Source: Cohnella algarum (GTDB lineage: Bacteria; Bacillota; Bacilli; Paenibacillales; Paenibacillaceae). From it: 64,000 nt of DNA. Made by a program: the position numbers and the translations under genes. Shown one piece after another: positions 16,940 to 25,206 of the stretch. Within the stretch, counting starts at the first letter, position 1, and each line of letters begins with the position of its first letter. A model generated the notes under the pieces. The model searched no databases and had not been told where the DNA came from. It saw nothing but the letters and a program-made list of their open reading frames with translations. Location of the stretch: assembly GCF_016937515.1 (NCBI RefSeq), contig NZ_JAFHKM010000002.1, positions 3,715,001 to 3,779,000 on the forward strand, written 5' to 3'.

Positions 16940-17670
16940 ATGAACATCCATCATGCGAACGATGCGGTTTTTTCCGCGGTTCCCGCGATCCGCTGCCGGG
17001 CCGTCGGCGCCAAATGGAAGAAAAAAACGCTGCTGGAAGCAGTCGGGTTCGACGTTCCGCAAGGGAGCATATGCGGGTTGCTCGGCCCTAACGGCGCGGG
17101 AAAATCGACGCTGCTGCGCATGCTGACCGGTCTTGTGCCTCCGGATTCGGGCGAGGTGCTGCTGTTCGGGCAAAAGGCCGGGGAACGCACGCTGGCCCAA
17201 GTATCGTACCTGCCCGACAGGGGGCAGCTGCCCGGCTGGCTGAGCGTCGCGGACTGGCTGGAGCTGGCGTCCGGCATTTATCCGGACTGGAACCGGGCGC
17301 GGCAGCGGGAGCTGGCGCAAAAGCTTGCCGTCGATCCGGCCGCCCGGATCGGCGCCTTGTCGCGGGGGAAGAAGCGAGATTGCAGCTGCTTACCTGTCTG
17401 TCCAGGCAGGCTCCGCTCATCGTGCTGGACGAACCGTTTACCGGCGTCGATCTCGTTTCCCGCGAACGCATCGCTTCCGCCGTCGTCGGGGACATGGCGG
17501 ACGGGTTCCGCACGTTTCTGATCGCCACGCACGACATTCGGGAGATGGAGTCCATTTTCGACCGGATCGTGCTGCTCGGAGACGGCAAAGTCAAAGGCGC
17601 GTTCGAAGTGGAGGAGCTGCGGAGAGAGGGCCGTTCGGTCGAATCCTGCTATAGGGAAGTGTTCGCATGA
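16940..17670 (+). pseudogene. ABC transporter ATP-binding protein, frameshifted
   Basis: The N-terminal part reads AGAKWKKK-like residues, then GLLGPNGAGKSTLLRMLTGL (Walker A) up to IGALSRG near base 17363. From there the reading continues only in another frame as EARLQLLTCLSRQAPLIVLDEPF (Walker B) and FLIATHDIREME (H-loop) to the stop at 17670. One extra G in the G5 run at 17364-17368 would restore a normal ABC ATPase of about 243 aa, with signature LSRGEEARLQLL. The flanking GntR and permease genes are intact and overlap it. A real pseudogene or a one-base sequencing error are both possible. Confidence 0.85.
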
Positions 17671-19232
17671 AGCCGCATATGCCGCTTTTCAAACTGGAGT
17701 GGAGCGCCTATGTACAGCCCGGCATCGTAAAAACCGCCGCGTCGGCTTACGCGCTGCTGCTTGCTCTGGCTGTCGTTTTCCTGCAAAATTCTCTGGCGCC
17801 CGAGAAGCTCCTTTCCCTTGGCGCGCTTATCGTTTGCTGCCTTGGAACGGGGTTTTCCCTGCTCCCGTCCCTTACGATATGGGAAAATCCGTTCCGCGAA
17901 TGGTGGCTCGCGATGCCGCATTCCCGCCTTGAGCTGCTGCGCGCGAAAATGTCGGCGGCTTACGCCGCGCAAGCGATCGCGTCGCTCGGCCTGTGGACGG
18001 TAAGCGTTCTGCAGATTCTTGGTTCGAGAACGTTATTCGGAACTCCGTTGACGCATGCTCGAGGCGACGAATTGCTCGGCATATCCCTTGCCTATCTGGC
18101 GCTGTTTTGGGCTTGCGGCTTTGTTTTTACTACGTTCGGGTTTCTGTTGATCGGCTTTTTCCGGGGGTGGCGGCAATGGCTGACCGTTCCGTACTTTTGC
18201 ATCGTCATGCTTCCGTTCGGGATGTTTCCGCTCCTCGCGCTGTCGACAGACGTTGCGCCGCAATGGTTTGCCGCAGATAGGGTTGCCGTATACGCAGGGA
18301 TAGGTTTGCTCTTCGGCTTGCTGCTGAAGCGGGCGACGATTCGTTTCGTTTCGCGCCGCGGAATGGCCGATTTGGCCCGTTACCGTTCCGGCATGAAATC
18401 GAGTTCCGAACGAGGCGATGAGAGCGTCAAGCCGCGCTTCCGGTCGGGCGCATCGGGCGGCTTTCGCGCCCTGTATGCGCTGGAGCGCTCGCGGTTCCGC
18501 CATTTCGCGAGGCTCAAGCCGGCGCGGGCCGTTCGGCACGCGCTGCTCGCCCTTGCCGCGGTCGCGGGCGTTTTCGCCTTCGGGGAAAGCGAAACGATGT
18601 TCGTGCTCCCGGTCATGATCCTTTATTTTGCGGGCATCGGGCCGTTGTTCATGCTTGCCGTCATGCTGCAGCACGATGCCGGACAGCGCCGGCTCGTCTG
18701 GTGGCTGGCCATGCCCTACGCGCGGCGGACGCTGTTGTTTTCCCGAATGCTCGCCGTTTGGGTAACGCTGCTGCGGGGAAGCGGGCTCGCGTTCGCGGCG
18801 TTTGCGCTCGGAGCCGCGGCGCGCTGGGCCGTCTCCGGCTGGCCGTCGGATTCGTGGAGCCGGGACGCGGCGACCTTCGCCTACTTGGCGTTCTGCTGCT
18901 GCGCCTTCAGCTTGCTGATGACGTTTGTTTTGGCGATCGGGCCGTTTTTGTACAAAAACGCTTGGACGTCCGCGCTCTTCCTTCCGCTGTACGGCGGCGC
19001 CGGCTTTCTGCCGACCGCGATCAACCGGTGGGTGCTGCCCGCGGTCGCAAAAGAGCAAGGGATCGGCAATAGCCAATGGGCGGCGACGATCCTCGCGATC
19101 GCCGTTTGCTTGCCCGCGGCTTGGGGGTGTTTCGCGCTGGGGGCGAAATGGCTTCATCTCCACCTGTTTCAAACGCAGGAAGCGGGCCGCAGGGCCTTTT
19201 GGTCCCGCGACGGCAAAACCCGTTCCGGCTGA
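17667..19232 (+). CDS. ABC-type membrane protein with internal duplication
   Basis: A 521-residue polytopic protein, start ATG 17667 overlapping the ATPase stop by 4 bases. It contains two related halves: EWWLAMPHSRLELLRAKM near residue 79 and VWWLAMPYARRTLLFSRM near residue 349, each followed by a similar set of hydrophobic helices. A basic soluble linker (about 225-290) joins them. It is presumed to be the permease of the ABC system encoded just upstream, with a fused homodimer-like layout. No named family or substrate is recognised. Confidence 0.8.
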   Translation: MKPHMPLFKLEWSAYVQPGIVKTAASAYALLLALAVVFLQNSLAPEKLLSLGALIVCCLGTGFSLLPSLTIWENPFREWWLAMPHSRLELLRAKMSAAYAAQAIASLGLWTVSVLQILGSRTLFGTPLTHARGDELLGISLAYLALFWACGFVFTTFGFLLIGFFRGWRQWLTVPYFCIVMLPFGMFPLLALSTDVAPQWFAADRVAVYAGIGLLFGLLLKRATIRFVSRRGMADLARYRSGMKSSSERGDESVKPRFRSGASGGFRALYALERSRFRHFARLKPARAVRHALLALAAVAGVFAFGESETMFVLPVMILYFAGIGPLFMLAVMLQHDAGQRRLVWWLAMPYARRTLLFSRMLAVWVTLLRGSGLAFAAFALGAAARWAVSGWPSDSWSRDAATFAYLAFCCCAFSLLMTFVLAIGPFLYKNAWTSALFLPLYGGAGFLPTAINRWVLPAVAKEQGIGNSQWAATILAIAVCLPAAWGCFALGAKWLHLHLFQTQEAGRRAFWSRDGKTRSG

Positions 19233-19268
19233 TTTTTCGGTCTATGCGCAATTCGTCTCTTGCTCGGG

Positions 19269-19298
19269 TTGAACTGCGGCACGGAACGCACGTATAAT
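19269..19298 (+). promoter_or_regulatory. sigma-A promoter
   Basis: TTGAAC (19269-19274), an 18-base spacer and TATAAT (19293-19298), 39 bases before the next start. Confidence 0.65.
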
Positions 19299-19337
19299 AG
19301 ATGCTAGAGTATGCAGGCTAGGCATGGAGGAGATGGG

Positions 19338-19775
19338 ATGGACCTCGATTTGGAGGCGTGGAAACAGTTCGCGATCGACCACTGGATATTGATCGTCATC
19401 GCCGTCGTGGCGCTGATCGTCGTGATCAACCTCGTCAAAACGGTGCTCAAATGGGTGTTAGTCGCCGCTATCGTCGTCGGACTGGCGGTTTACGGTGGAT
19501 ACAGCGTCAACGACCTGAAGGAAGTCGGAAGCAAAGTGACGCAGGCGCTTGAGGATCAAGCGGTCAAGGCGATGGCCGGCGAGGCGTCGCAGGCCGAATA
19601 CAGGCTGAACGACGACGGGACGTTTACCGTCGCGACGCCGAATCTGGAATTGACGGGGACGCCCGGTTCCGGAGAAGTTTCCGTGAAGTTTCAAGGCGTC
19701 TCGCTCGGAACGTGGAATATGGAAGGGGCCGTCCGCGAGTTCATCGAACAGGCTCGGGACCATGCCGCTTCATGA
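19338..19775 (+). CDS. membrane-anchored hypothetical protein
   Basis: A 145-residue protein: a short acidic start (MDLDLEAWKQFAIDHW), two adjacent hydrophobic stretches (ILIVIAVVALIVVINLV and WVLVAAIVVGLAVYGG) and a soluble C-terminal domain predicted to lie outside. GGAGG lies 7 bases before ATG 19338. Its TGA overlaps the ATG of the transglutaminase gene (ATGA), indicating translational coupling and a shared process, probably at the cell envelope. No family recognised. Confidence 0.75.
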   Translation: MDLDLEAWKQFAIDHWILIVIAVVALIVVINLVKTVLKWVLVAAIVVGLAVYGGYSVNDLKEVGSKVTQALEDQAVKAMAGEASQAEYRLNDDGTFTVATPNLELTGTPGSGEVSVKFQGVSLGTWNMEGAVREFIEQARDHAAS

Positions 19776-20908
19776 ATAGGATAGACGCCAATTGGATCAC
19801 CGTCGCGCTGCTTGTCATCGTGGCGGTTTCTTTGCTTCAAGGACTGCTTCGGGGAGCGAAGGGATCGGCCAGGCAGCTGTTCGGATTCGTAGCCGGCGCG
19901 GCCTTTACGCTTCTTTCGGTAGGAGGAGCCGCCTGGGCGGCCGCAGCGGCTTCCCCTCACGTGCAGGCCTGGCTGATCGCCAGAGGCTGGCGGCAGCCGC
20001 TTCCGGACGCTTCTTCCTGGGTCCAGCTCGCCTTCACGCTGATCGCCGGAATCCGGGACCTGCCGCTGCTTCGCTTTTCTTTGCTGATGCTGTTTTTTTA
20101 TATCGTGCTGCGCGTCGCGCTCGGACTGATCGGCTCGCTGCTCGCGCGAATAGGCGGTCTTCCGTTCACCCTTCTGCCTTCCGGAGGCGCCGTCAGCCGC
20201 GCGATCGGGGGGCTGATCGGCGCGGCGCTGGGCTGCGGCCGCGCGCTGCTGCTGACGGCCGTGCTGTTCGCGTATTGCTCGCTGTGGCCGCAAGGACCTT
20301 ATGCGGACTACATTCAACAGTCCGGCTTATATAAACAGACGGCTTCGCAAATTATCCAGCCCGCCGCCGGCTCGCTGCTGACGAAGCAGCTTCCCGTCTT
20401 CGCCGCGACCATGCAGACGGAGCTCGATCAGCTGTGGCAGAAGCGCTACGACATCATCGATGCCGAGCTTCCTGCCGACATCGCGGAAGCGGCAGTCTCC
20501 GTCACCGCCGGCGCGGAAGGCGACGAGGCGAAAGCCCGGGCGCTATACGCTTGGGTGGGCAGCCGCATCGCCTACGACTACGATAAAGTGGAAGCTTACG
20601 AGGAACGCGGCGAATGGAGGGAGCAGACGCCGGAGGATACGTTCGACACCCGAAAGGGCGTTTGCATCGATTACGCGAGATTGTACGCGGCCATGGCCCG
20701 GGCCGTCGGCCTCGACGTCCGCGTCGTCACCGGACTCGGCTACGACGGACAGGGCGGATACGGGGCTCATGCCTGGAACGAAGTATGGCTGCAGGAGGAA
20801 AACCGGTGGGCGCCGCTCGACGCCACATGGGCGAGCTCGGGAGATTGGTTCGATCCGGAGGGCTTCCAGGATACGCATATTCGCCAGGGGCCGATCTCGT
20901 ATGTATAA
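19772..20908 (+). CDS. CvpA-like membrane domain fused to a transglutaminase-like domain
   Basis: A 378-residue protein. Residues about 1-185 form a CvpA-like four-helix membrane domain (LLQGLLRGAKGSARQLFGFV, LIGAALGCGRALLLTAVLF). Residues about 240-370 are a transglutaminase/papain-like domain with the catalytic triad in GVCIDYARLYAAM (Cys), YGAHAWNEVWL (His) and WAPLDATWA (Asp). ATG 19772 overlaps the upstream stop. An envelope role such as peptide crosslinking or proteolysis is inferred; the exact reaction is not shown. It lies just upstream of a class B PBP gene. Confidence 0.88.
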   Translation: MNRIDANWITVALLVIVAVSLLQGLLRGAKGSARQLFGFVAGAAFTLLSVGGAAWAAAAASPHVQAWLIARGWRQPLPDASSWVQLAFTLIAGIRDLPLLRFSLLMLFFYIVLRVALGLIGSLLARIGGLPFTLLPSGGAVSRAIGGLIGAALGCGRALLLTAVLFAYCSLWPQGPYADYIQQSGLYKQTASQIIQPAAGSLLTKQLPVFAATMQTELDQLWQKRYDIIDAELPADIAEAAVSVTAGAEGDEAKARALYAWVGSRIAYDYDKVEAYEERGEWREQTPEDTFDTRKGVCIDYARLYAAMARAVGLDVRVVTGLGYDGQGGYGAHAWNEVWLQEENRWAPLDATWASSGDWFDPEGFQDTHIRQGPISYV

Positions 20909-21076
20909 GGGATGCCGGAGTAGTTGACGCGAAACGATTCGAAAAAGGGGTTATCGGGACCGGGGGAAGCCGCCGCGCGCCGCGAGTGCCGTCACCGGCA
21001 GGGCGCACACGGCGAATCGGCGGCATTCCGGTTTTTCAATCGCAAATAGATATCGGAGCTACAGGAGGAAAGCGCA

Positions 21077-23140
21077 ATGACGGACGATCGGACGGAAGAA
21101 GCCCAGAAGAGGGAAATTCGCAACCGTCGGAATTTCAGCTTTCGGCTGAACATTTTCTTTTTTGTTACTTTTTTCGCGTTTTCGCTGCTCATCGTCCGGC
21201 TCGCCTATCTTCAGTTCGTCGAGGGTCCGTCGCTCGCGGAAGCGGAGCAAAAAATCGCCACGAGAGACGTCTATATCCCGCCGATCCGCGGCAACATTTA
21301 CGATTCGACCGGGACGGCGATCGCCTATTCCACCTCGACGCAATCGCTCTATTACACGTTCGAGCCCGGCACGAAGGAGGAAGACGGACGCAAGCTCGCG
21401 GAGAGTCTGGCGGCCGTGTTCGCGCAATACGGCGACCCGGCGGAGAAGCCGCTGACCGCCGACGAAATTTTCGGCTATATGGATTTCGGGGGCATCGTGC
21501 ATTTGCCCTACCAGCAGCGGCGGATCAAATCGAATCTGACCGATAAGGAAATCGCCTATTTCAGCGAGCACCGCAACGAGTTCAAAGGCATCGACATCGT
21601 CGAGGAAAGCATCCGGCAGTACAGCGAGGATCAGGTCGCGGTCCAGCTGGTCGGCTACATGAAAAAATTCAACGGCGCGACCTCGCTCGACAAGTACAAA
21701 ACGATCAACGACAACCAGGACGACCCGACCCTCAAATATTTGGACTCCGAAGAAGTCGGGTTCGACGGCATCGAATTGATGTACCAGGACGTGCTGCGCG
21801 GACGCAACGGGCTCAAAACGTATCCGGTCAACAACATGAGCCGGATCGTCGGCCCGATGGAGCTGACGAAGCCGGTCAAAGGCGACAACCTGTACCTGAC
21901 GATCAACAAAGACGTGCAGCTCGCGACGCAAAACGCGATTACGACGCATCTCGAGAAAATCCGCAACTCGTCGAACAAGGCGGAACGGGCGGAAAATGCA
22001 ATCACCGGCTATGCGGTCGCGATGGAGGTCAAGACCGGCAAAGTCGTGGCGATGGCGAGCATGCCGGATTACGATCCGAATTTGTGGCAGGGCGGCATCA
22101 GCAGCAAGGACTACGAAGAGGTTCAGTACTTTATCAGCAACGGCGCGATCCGCGAGGTGCAGGCGCCGTATGCGGAGTACGAGGAGCGGCTGAAGCACCC
22201 GTCCTCGCTCGTTTTCCTCGGTTCGACGCAAAAGCCGCTGACGATTTTGCTCGGGCTGAAGGAAGGCTTGATCACGCCTTCCACCTCTTATAACGACCGG
22301 GGCTATTTCGAGTTCGGCCGCAAAGGCTACGAGGTAAGAGTCCGCAACGCGGGCGGCGGCAAGGCAAACGGCCTGCTGTATCCGTGGTCCGCGATCGCGA
22401 AATCTTCGAACGCCTTCATGGCCGCGGAGATCGGCAACGCCTTGTATATGCGGGACGGAGACGAAGGGCTGGACATCTGGGATTCGTTCAACAAGCAGTT
22501 CGGGCTGGGGGTCAAGACGGAGAGCGGCCTGCCCGGCGAGTCGGCGGGAGACATCAACTATTACAAAGAAGCGGAACGAAGCGGTGGCGCCCAATCCCCG
22601 CTTATCTACGCTTCCTTCGGCCAGCAGGGCCGCTATACCGCCTTGCAGCTCGCCCAATACGCGACGACGCTCGCGAGCCACGGCCAGCGTCTCAAGCCGC
22701 AATTCGTCGACAGGATCGTCGACACGGACGGCAACGTCGTGCAGTCGTATCAGAAGGAAGTGCTGAATACGATTGAGCTGCCGGACACCTATTGGGATAC
22801 GATCGAAAGAGGAATGTCGCAGGTAAACGTTCAAGGCTTCGACGGCTTCGACTATAACTTTTACCGCAAAACCGGCACTTCCGAGCAGGACGTCGGGGGA
22901 ACGAGAAAAGAAAACGCCGTATTCATCGCCTACGCGCCGGCCGAGGATCCGGTGCTGGCGGTCGCCGTCGTCGTGCCGGAAGGCGGCTTCGGCGGCTGGG
23001 GCGCCGCGCCGATCGCGCGTCAAATTTTCGACGCGTACGATCAGGAGATCGGCCTGACGGGAACGCCGAAAAAACAGGCGGCCGCGACGACCGACGCGAA
23101 CGCCGATCAGACCGGGCAGGCGAACTCGGAGGCGCAATAA
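21077..23140 (+). CDS. class B penicillin-binding protein (transpeptidase)
   Basis: A 687-residue peptidoglycan D,D-transpeptidase with an N-terminal membrane anchor (LNIFFFVTFFAFSLLIVRL), a dimerisation domain (IPPIRGNIYDSTG) and a transpeptidase domain. Active-site motifs are S383-T-Q-K386 (GSTQKPLT), S443-S-N445 and K598-T-G600 (YRKTGTSE). The pattern resembles PBP2A/PbpA-type elongation or sporulation PBPs of Bacilli. The C-terminal tail after about 660 is low complexity (Ala/Thr/Asp/Gln). AGGAGG precedes ATG 21077. Which cell-cycle role it plays cannot be read from sequence. Confidence 0.93.
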   Translation: MTDDRTEEAQKREIRNRRNFSFRLNIFFFVTFFAFSLLIVRLAYLQFVEGPSLAEAEQKIATRDVYIPPIRGNIYDSTGTAIAYSTSTQSLYYTFEPGTKEEDGRKLAESLAAVFAQYGDPAEKPLTADEIFGYMDFGGIVHLPYQQRRIKSNLTDKEIAYFSEHRNEFKGIDIVEESIRQYSEDQVAVQLVGYMKKFNGATSLDKYKTINDNQDDPTLKYLDSEEVGFDGIELMYQDVLRGRNGLKTYPVNNMSRIVGPMELTKPVKGDNLYLTINKDVQLATQNAITTHLEKIRNSSNKAERAENAITGYAVAMEVKTGKVVAMASMPDYDPNLWQGGISSKDYEEVQYFISNGAIREVQAPYAEYEERLKHPSSLVFLGSTQKPLTILLGLKEGLITPSTSYNDRGYFEFGRKGYEVRVRNAGGGKANGLLYPWSAIAKSSNAFMAAEIGNALYMRDGDEGLDIWDSFNKQFGLGVKTESGLPGESAGDINYYKEAERSGGAQSPLIYASFGQQGRYTALQLAQYATTLASHGQRLKPQFVDRIVDTDGNVVQSYQKEVLNTIELPDTYWDTIERGMSQVNVQGFDGFDYNFYRKTGTSEQDVGGTRKENAVFIAYAPAEDPVLAVAVVVPEGGFGGWGAAPIARQIFDAYDQEIGLTGTPKKQAAATTDANADQTGQANSEAQ

Positions 23141-23222
23141 GCCATTCGCGCGCAATGACGGGGCTCGTATGCTAAAATATGGCGAACGGGGATAGAGACA
23201 AACAAAAGGAGTGGACGTTTTT

Positions 23223-23966
23223 TTGGCACATTATCGGCTTTTGGCTCTCGACCTGGACGGCACGACGCTCAACGATCGCAGCGAGATCAGCGATACGACC
23301 GCGGAATGGATCGGCAAGGCGGCGGAAGCGGGGGTTACGGTTTGCGTGTCCACCGGACGCGGGAAGCAGGGGGCAATGCCCTACGTGGAGCAGCTGGGGC
23401 TTACGTCCCCGATGATTTTCGTCAACGGCGGCGAGATTTGGCGCAGTCCCGACGAACTGCATCGCCGCATTGCGCTTGACGCGGAGATCGTCGCACGACT
23501 GCACCGCCTGGCCGCCGGCTACCCGGACGTATGGTTTTGGGCGTATTCCACCGAAGGCATTTACAACAAGGAGAAATGGCTCGACGACTGCGCCGCTCTC
23601 GAATGGCTGAAATTCGGTTACTATACCGAAGACGCGAAGCAGCTCGCGGAAATATTGAGCGAGATTCGCACCTGGGACGGCTTGGAGCTGAGCAATTCCT
23701 CGCCCTTCAACATCGAGATCAATCCGCAAGGCGTCTCCAAGGCGACGGCCATCGCCGAAGTTTGCCGCATGCTGGGGTACAGCATGTCCGAAGCGGTCGC
23801 GGTCGGGGACAGCCTGAACGATCTGGAGGCGATCAAGGCCGTCGGGCTCGGCGTCGCCATGGGCAACGCGCAGGAAGAGGTCAAAGCCGCCGCGGATGCC
23901 GTTACCGGAACGAACCTGGAGGACGGCGTCGCGCAAGTCATTCAAAACTATGTGCTAAAGGCGTGA
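23223..23966 (+). CDS. Cof-type HAD hydrolase
   Basis: A 247-residue cytoplasmic phosphatase of the haloacid dehalogenase superfamily, Cof subfamily. Motif I is LALDLDGTTLN, motif II VCVSTGRG, motif III the Lys in NPQGVSKATAI, and motif IV AVGDSLNDLEAI. I favour TTG 23223 (MAHYRLLALDLDG) because AAAGGAG then lies 11 bases upstream; GTG 23211 overlaps the ribosome site. An extended -10 (ATGCTAAAAT, about 23169-23178) lies upstream. Sugar phosphates or FMN are typical family substrates; the one used here is unknown. Confidence 0.92.
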   Translation: MAHYRLLALDLDGTTLNDRSEISDTTAEWIGKAAEAGVTVCVSTGRGKQGAMPYVEQLGLTSPMIFVNGGEIWRSPDELHRRIALDAEIVARLHRLAAGYPDVWFWAYSTEGIYNKEKWLDDCAALEWLKFGYYTEDAKQLAEILSEIRTWDGLELSNSSPFNIEINPQGVSKATAIAEVCRMLGYSMSEAVAVGDSLNDLEAIKAVGLGVAMGNAQEEVKAAADAVTGTNLEDGVAQVIQNYVLKA

Positions 23967-23973
23967 TGGACGG

Positions 23974-24453
23974 ATGGACATTTTGGGCTGGTTGATCATT
24001 GCGGCGCTGTTCGCGCTCGGCATGGCCGGAGCGGTTTTTCCGGTATTGCCGGGGGCGCTGGCGATATTCGCGGCGTTTTTCGTGTACGGGTTCTTCTTCT
24101 CTTTCGAGCCGTTCGGCTTCTGGTTTTGGACGATTCAGACGCTGATCGTCGTCGCGCTGATCGCGGCGGACTATATCGTCAACGCCTGGGGCGTCAAAAA
24201 GTTCGGAGGCTCCAAGGCGTCCGTCGTCGGCAGCACGATCGGCGTCATCGTCGGGCCGTTCGTTATTCCGGCGTTCGGGCTGCTGATCGGCCCCTTCGCG
24301 GGCGCCGTCATCGGCGAGCTGATCGCAGGCTCCTCCTTCGACCGTTCGTTGAAGGTCGGCTGGGGAGCCGTCATCGGGCTGTTCAGCGGCATGGTCGCCA
24401 AAATCGTTCTCCAGTTGATCATGATCGTGCTGTTCATCATCTGGCTCCTGTAG
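23974..24453 (+). CDS. DUF456 membrane protein
   Basis: A 159-residue protein made almost wholly of hydrophobic segments. It contains the glycine-zipper-like glycine pattern of DUF456: GGSKASVVGSTIGVIVGPFV followed by GPFAGAVIGELIAG. It lies 7 bases downstream of the HAD gene and 23 bases upstream of ThuA in the same direction, so it is probably in one operon. Function of the family is unknown. Confidence 0.88.
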   Translation: MDILGWLIIAALFALGMAGAVFPVLPGALAIFAAFFVYGFFFSFEPFGFWFWTIQTLIVVALIAADYIVNAWGVKKFGGSKASVVGSTIGVIVGPFVIPAFGLLIGPFAGAVIGELIAGSSFDRSLKVGWGAVIGLFSGMVAKIVLQLIMIVLFIIWLL

Positions 24454-24476
24454 CCGCATAAGGAAGAGGCGACGTT

Positions 24477-25196
24477 ATGATTCGCGTGACGGTATGGAAC
24501 GAATTCAGGCACGAGCCTATTCACGACGAGGTTCGGAGCGTCTATCCGGACGGCATCCACCGCGCGATCGCGGCCGGACTCGAGCAGGAGGAGAACTTCT
24601 CCGTGCGTACGGCGACGCTTCCGGAGCCCGAGCACGGGCTGACGCGGGAGGCTCTCGACGAGACGGACGTGCTGATCTGGTGGGGGCATATGGCGCACGG
24701 CGAAGTAAGCGACGACATCGTCGAGCGCGTCCATGCCCGCGTGCTTGAGGGCATGGGGCTCGTCGTGCTGCATTCCGGCCACTTTTCGAAAATTTTCAAA
24801 AAGCTGATGGGGACGAGCTGCGACTTGAAATGGCGCGAAGCGAACGAGAAGGAGCGCATCTGGGTCGTCGATCCGGCCCATCCGATCGCGGCGGGGCTGC
24901 CCGAATATTTCGAGCTCAAGCCGGAAGAAATGTACGGCGAGCATTTCGACGTTCCCGCCCCGGACGAGCTCGTGTTCGTCAGCTGGTTCGAGGGCGGCGA
25001 AGTGTTCAGAAGCGGCTGCACCTGGAAGCGCGGCCAAGGCAAAATTTTTTATTTCCGTCCCGGCCACGAGACGTATCCGACCTATTATCATCCGCTCGTG
25101 CGCCGCGTCATCGCGAACGGCGTCCGCTGGGCGGCCCCGTCGGGCTCGGCGAGGCCGGTGCGCGGGAATCACAAACCATTGGAACCGTTAGGATGA
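24477..25196 (+). CDS. ThuA domain protein
   Basis: A 239-residue protein of the ThuA-like (class I glutamine amidotransferase-like) fold, first linked to trehalose utilisation. Features are [11 protein letters not shown] at the N-terminus, [32 protein letters not shown] (nucleophile-elbow region) and [19 protein letters not shown] near the C-terminus. There is no signal peptide. No sugar genes flank it, so a carbohydrate role is only family knowledge. It is followed closely by the flippase gene. Confidence 0.9.
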   Translation: MIRVTVWNEFRHEPIHDEVRSVYPDGIHRAIAAGLEQEENFSVRTATLPEPEHGLTREALDETDVLIWWGHMAHGEVSDDIVERVHARVLEGMGLVVLHSGHFSKIFKKLMGTSCDLKWREANEKERIWVVDPAHPIAAGLPEYFELKPEEMYGEHFDVPAPDELVFVSWFEGGEVFRSGCTWKRGQGKIFYFRPGHETYPTYYHPLVRRVIANGVRWAAPSGSARPVRGNHKPLEPLG

Positions 25197-25206
25197 CGAC
25201 GTTAAA

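Noticed and set aside
21059..23155. 698-aa open frame antisense to the PBP gene
   Set aside because: Antisense of a gene with clear SxxK, SxN and KTG motifs; no family features in the reverse reading.
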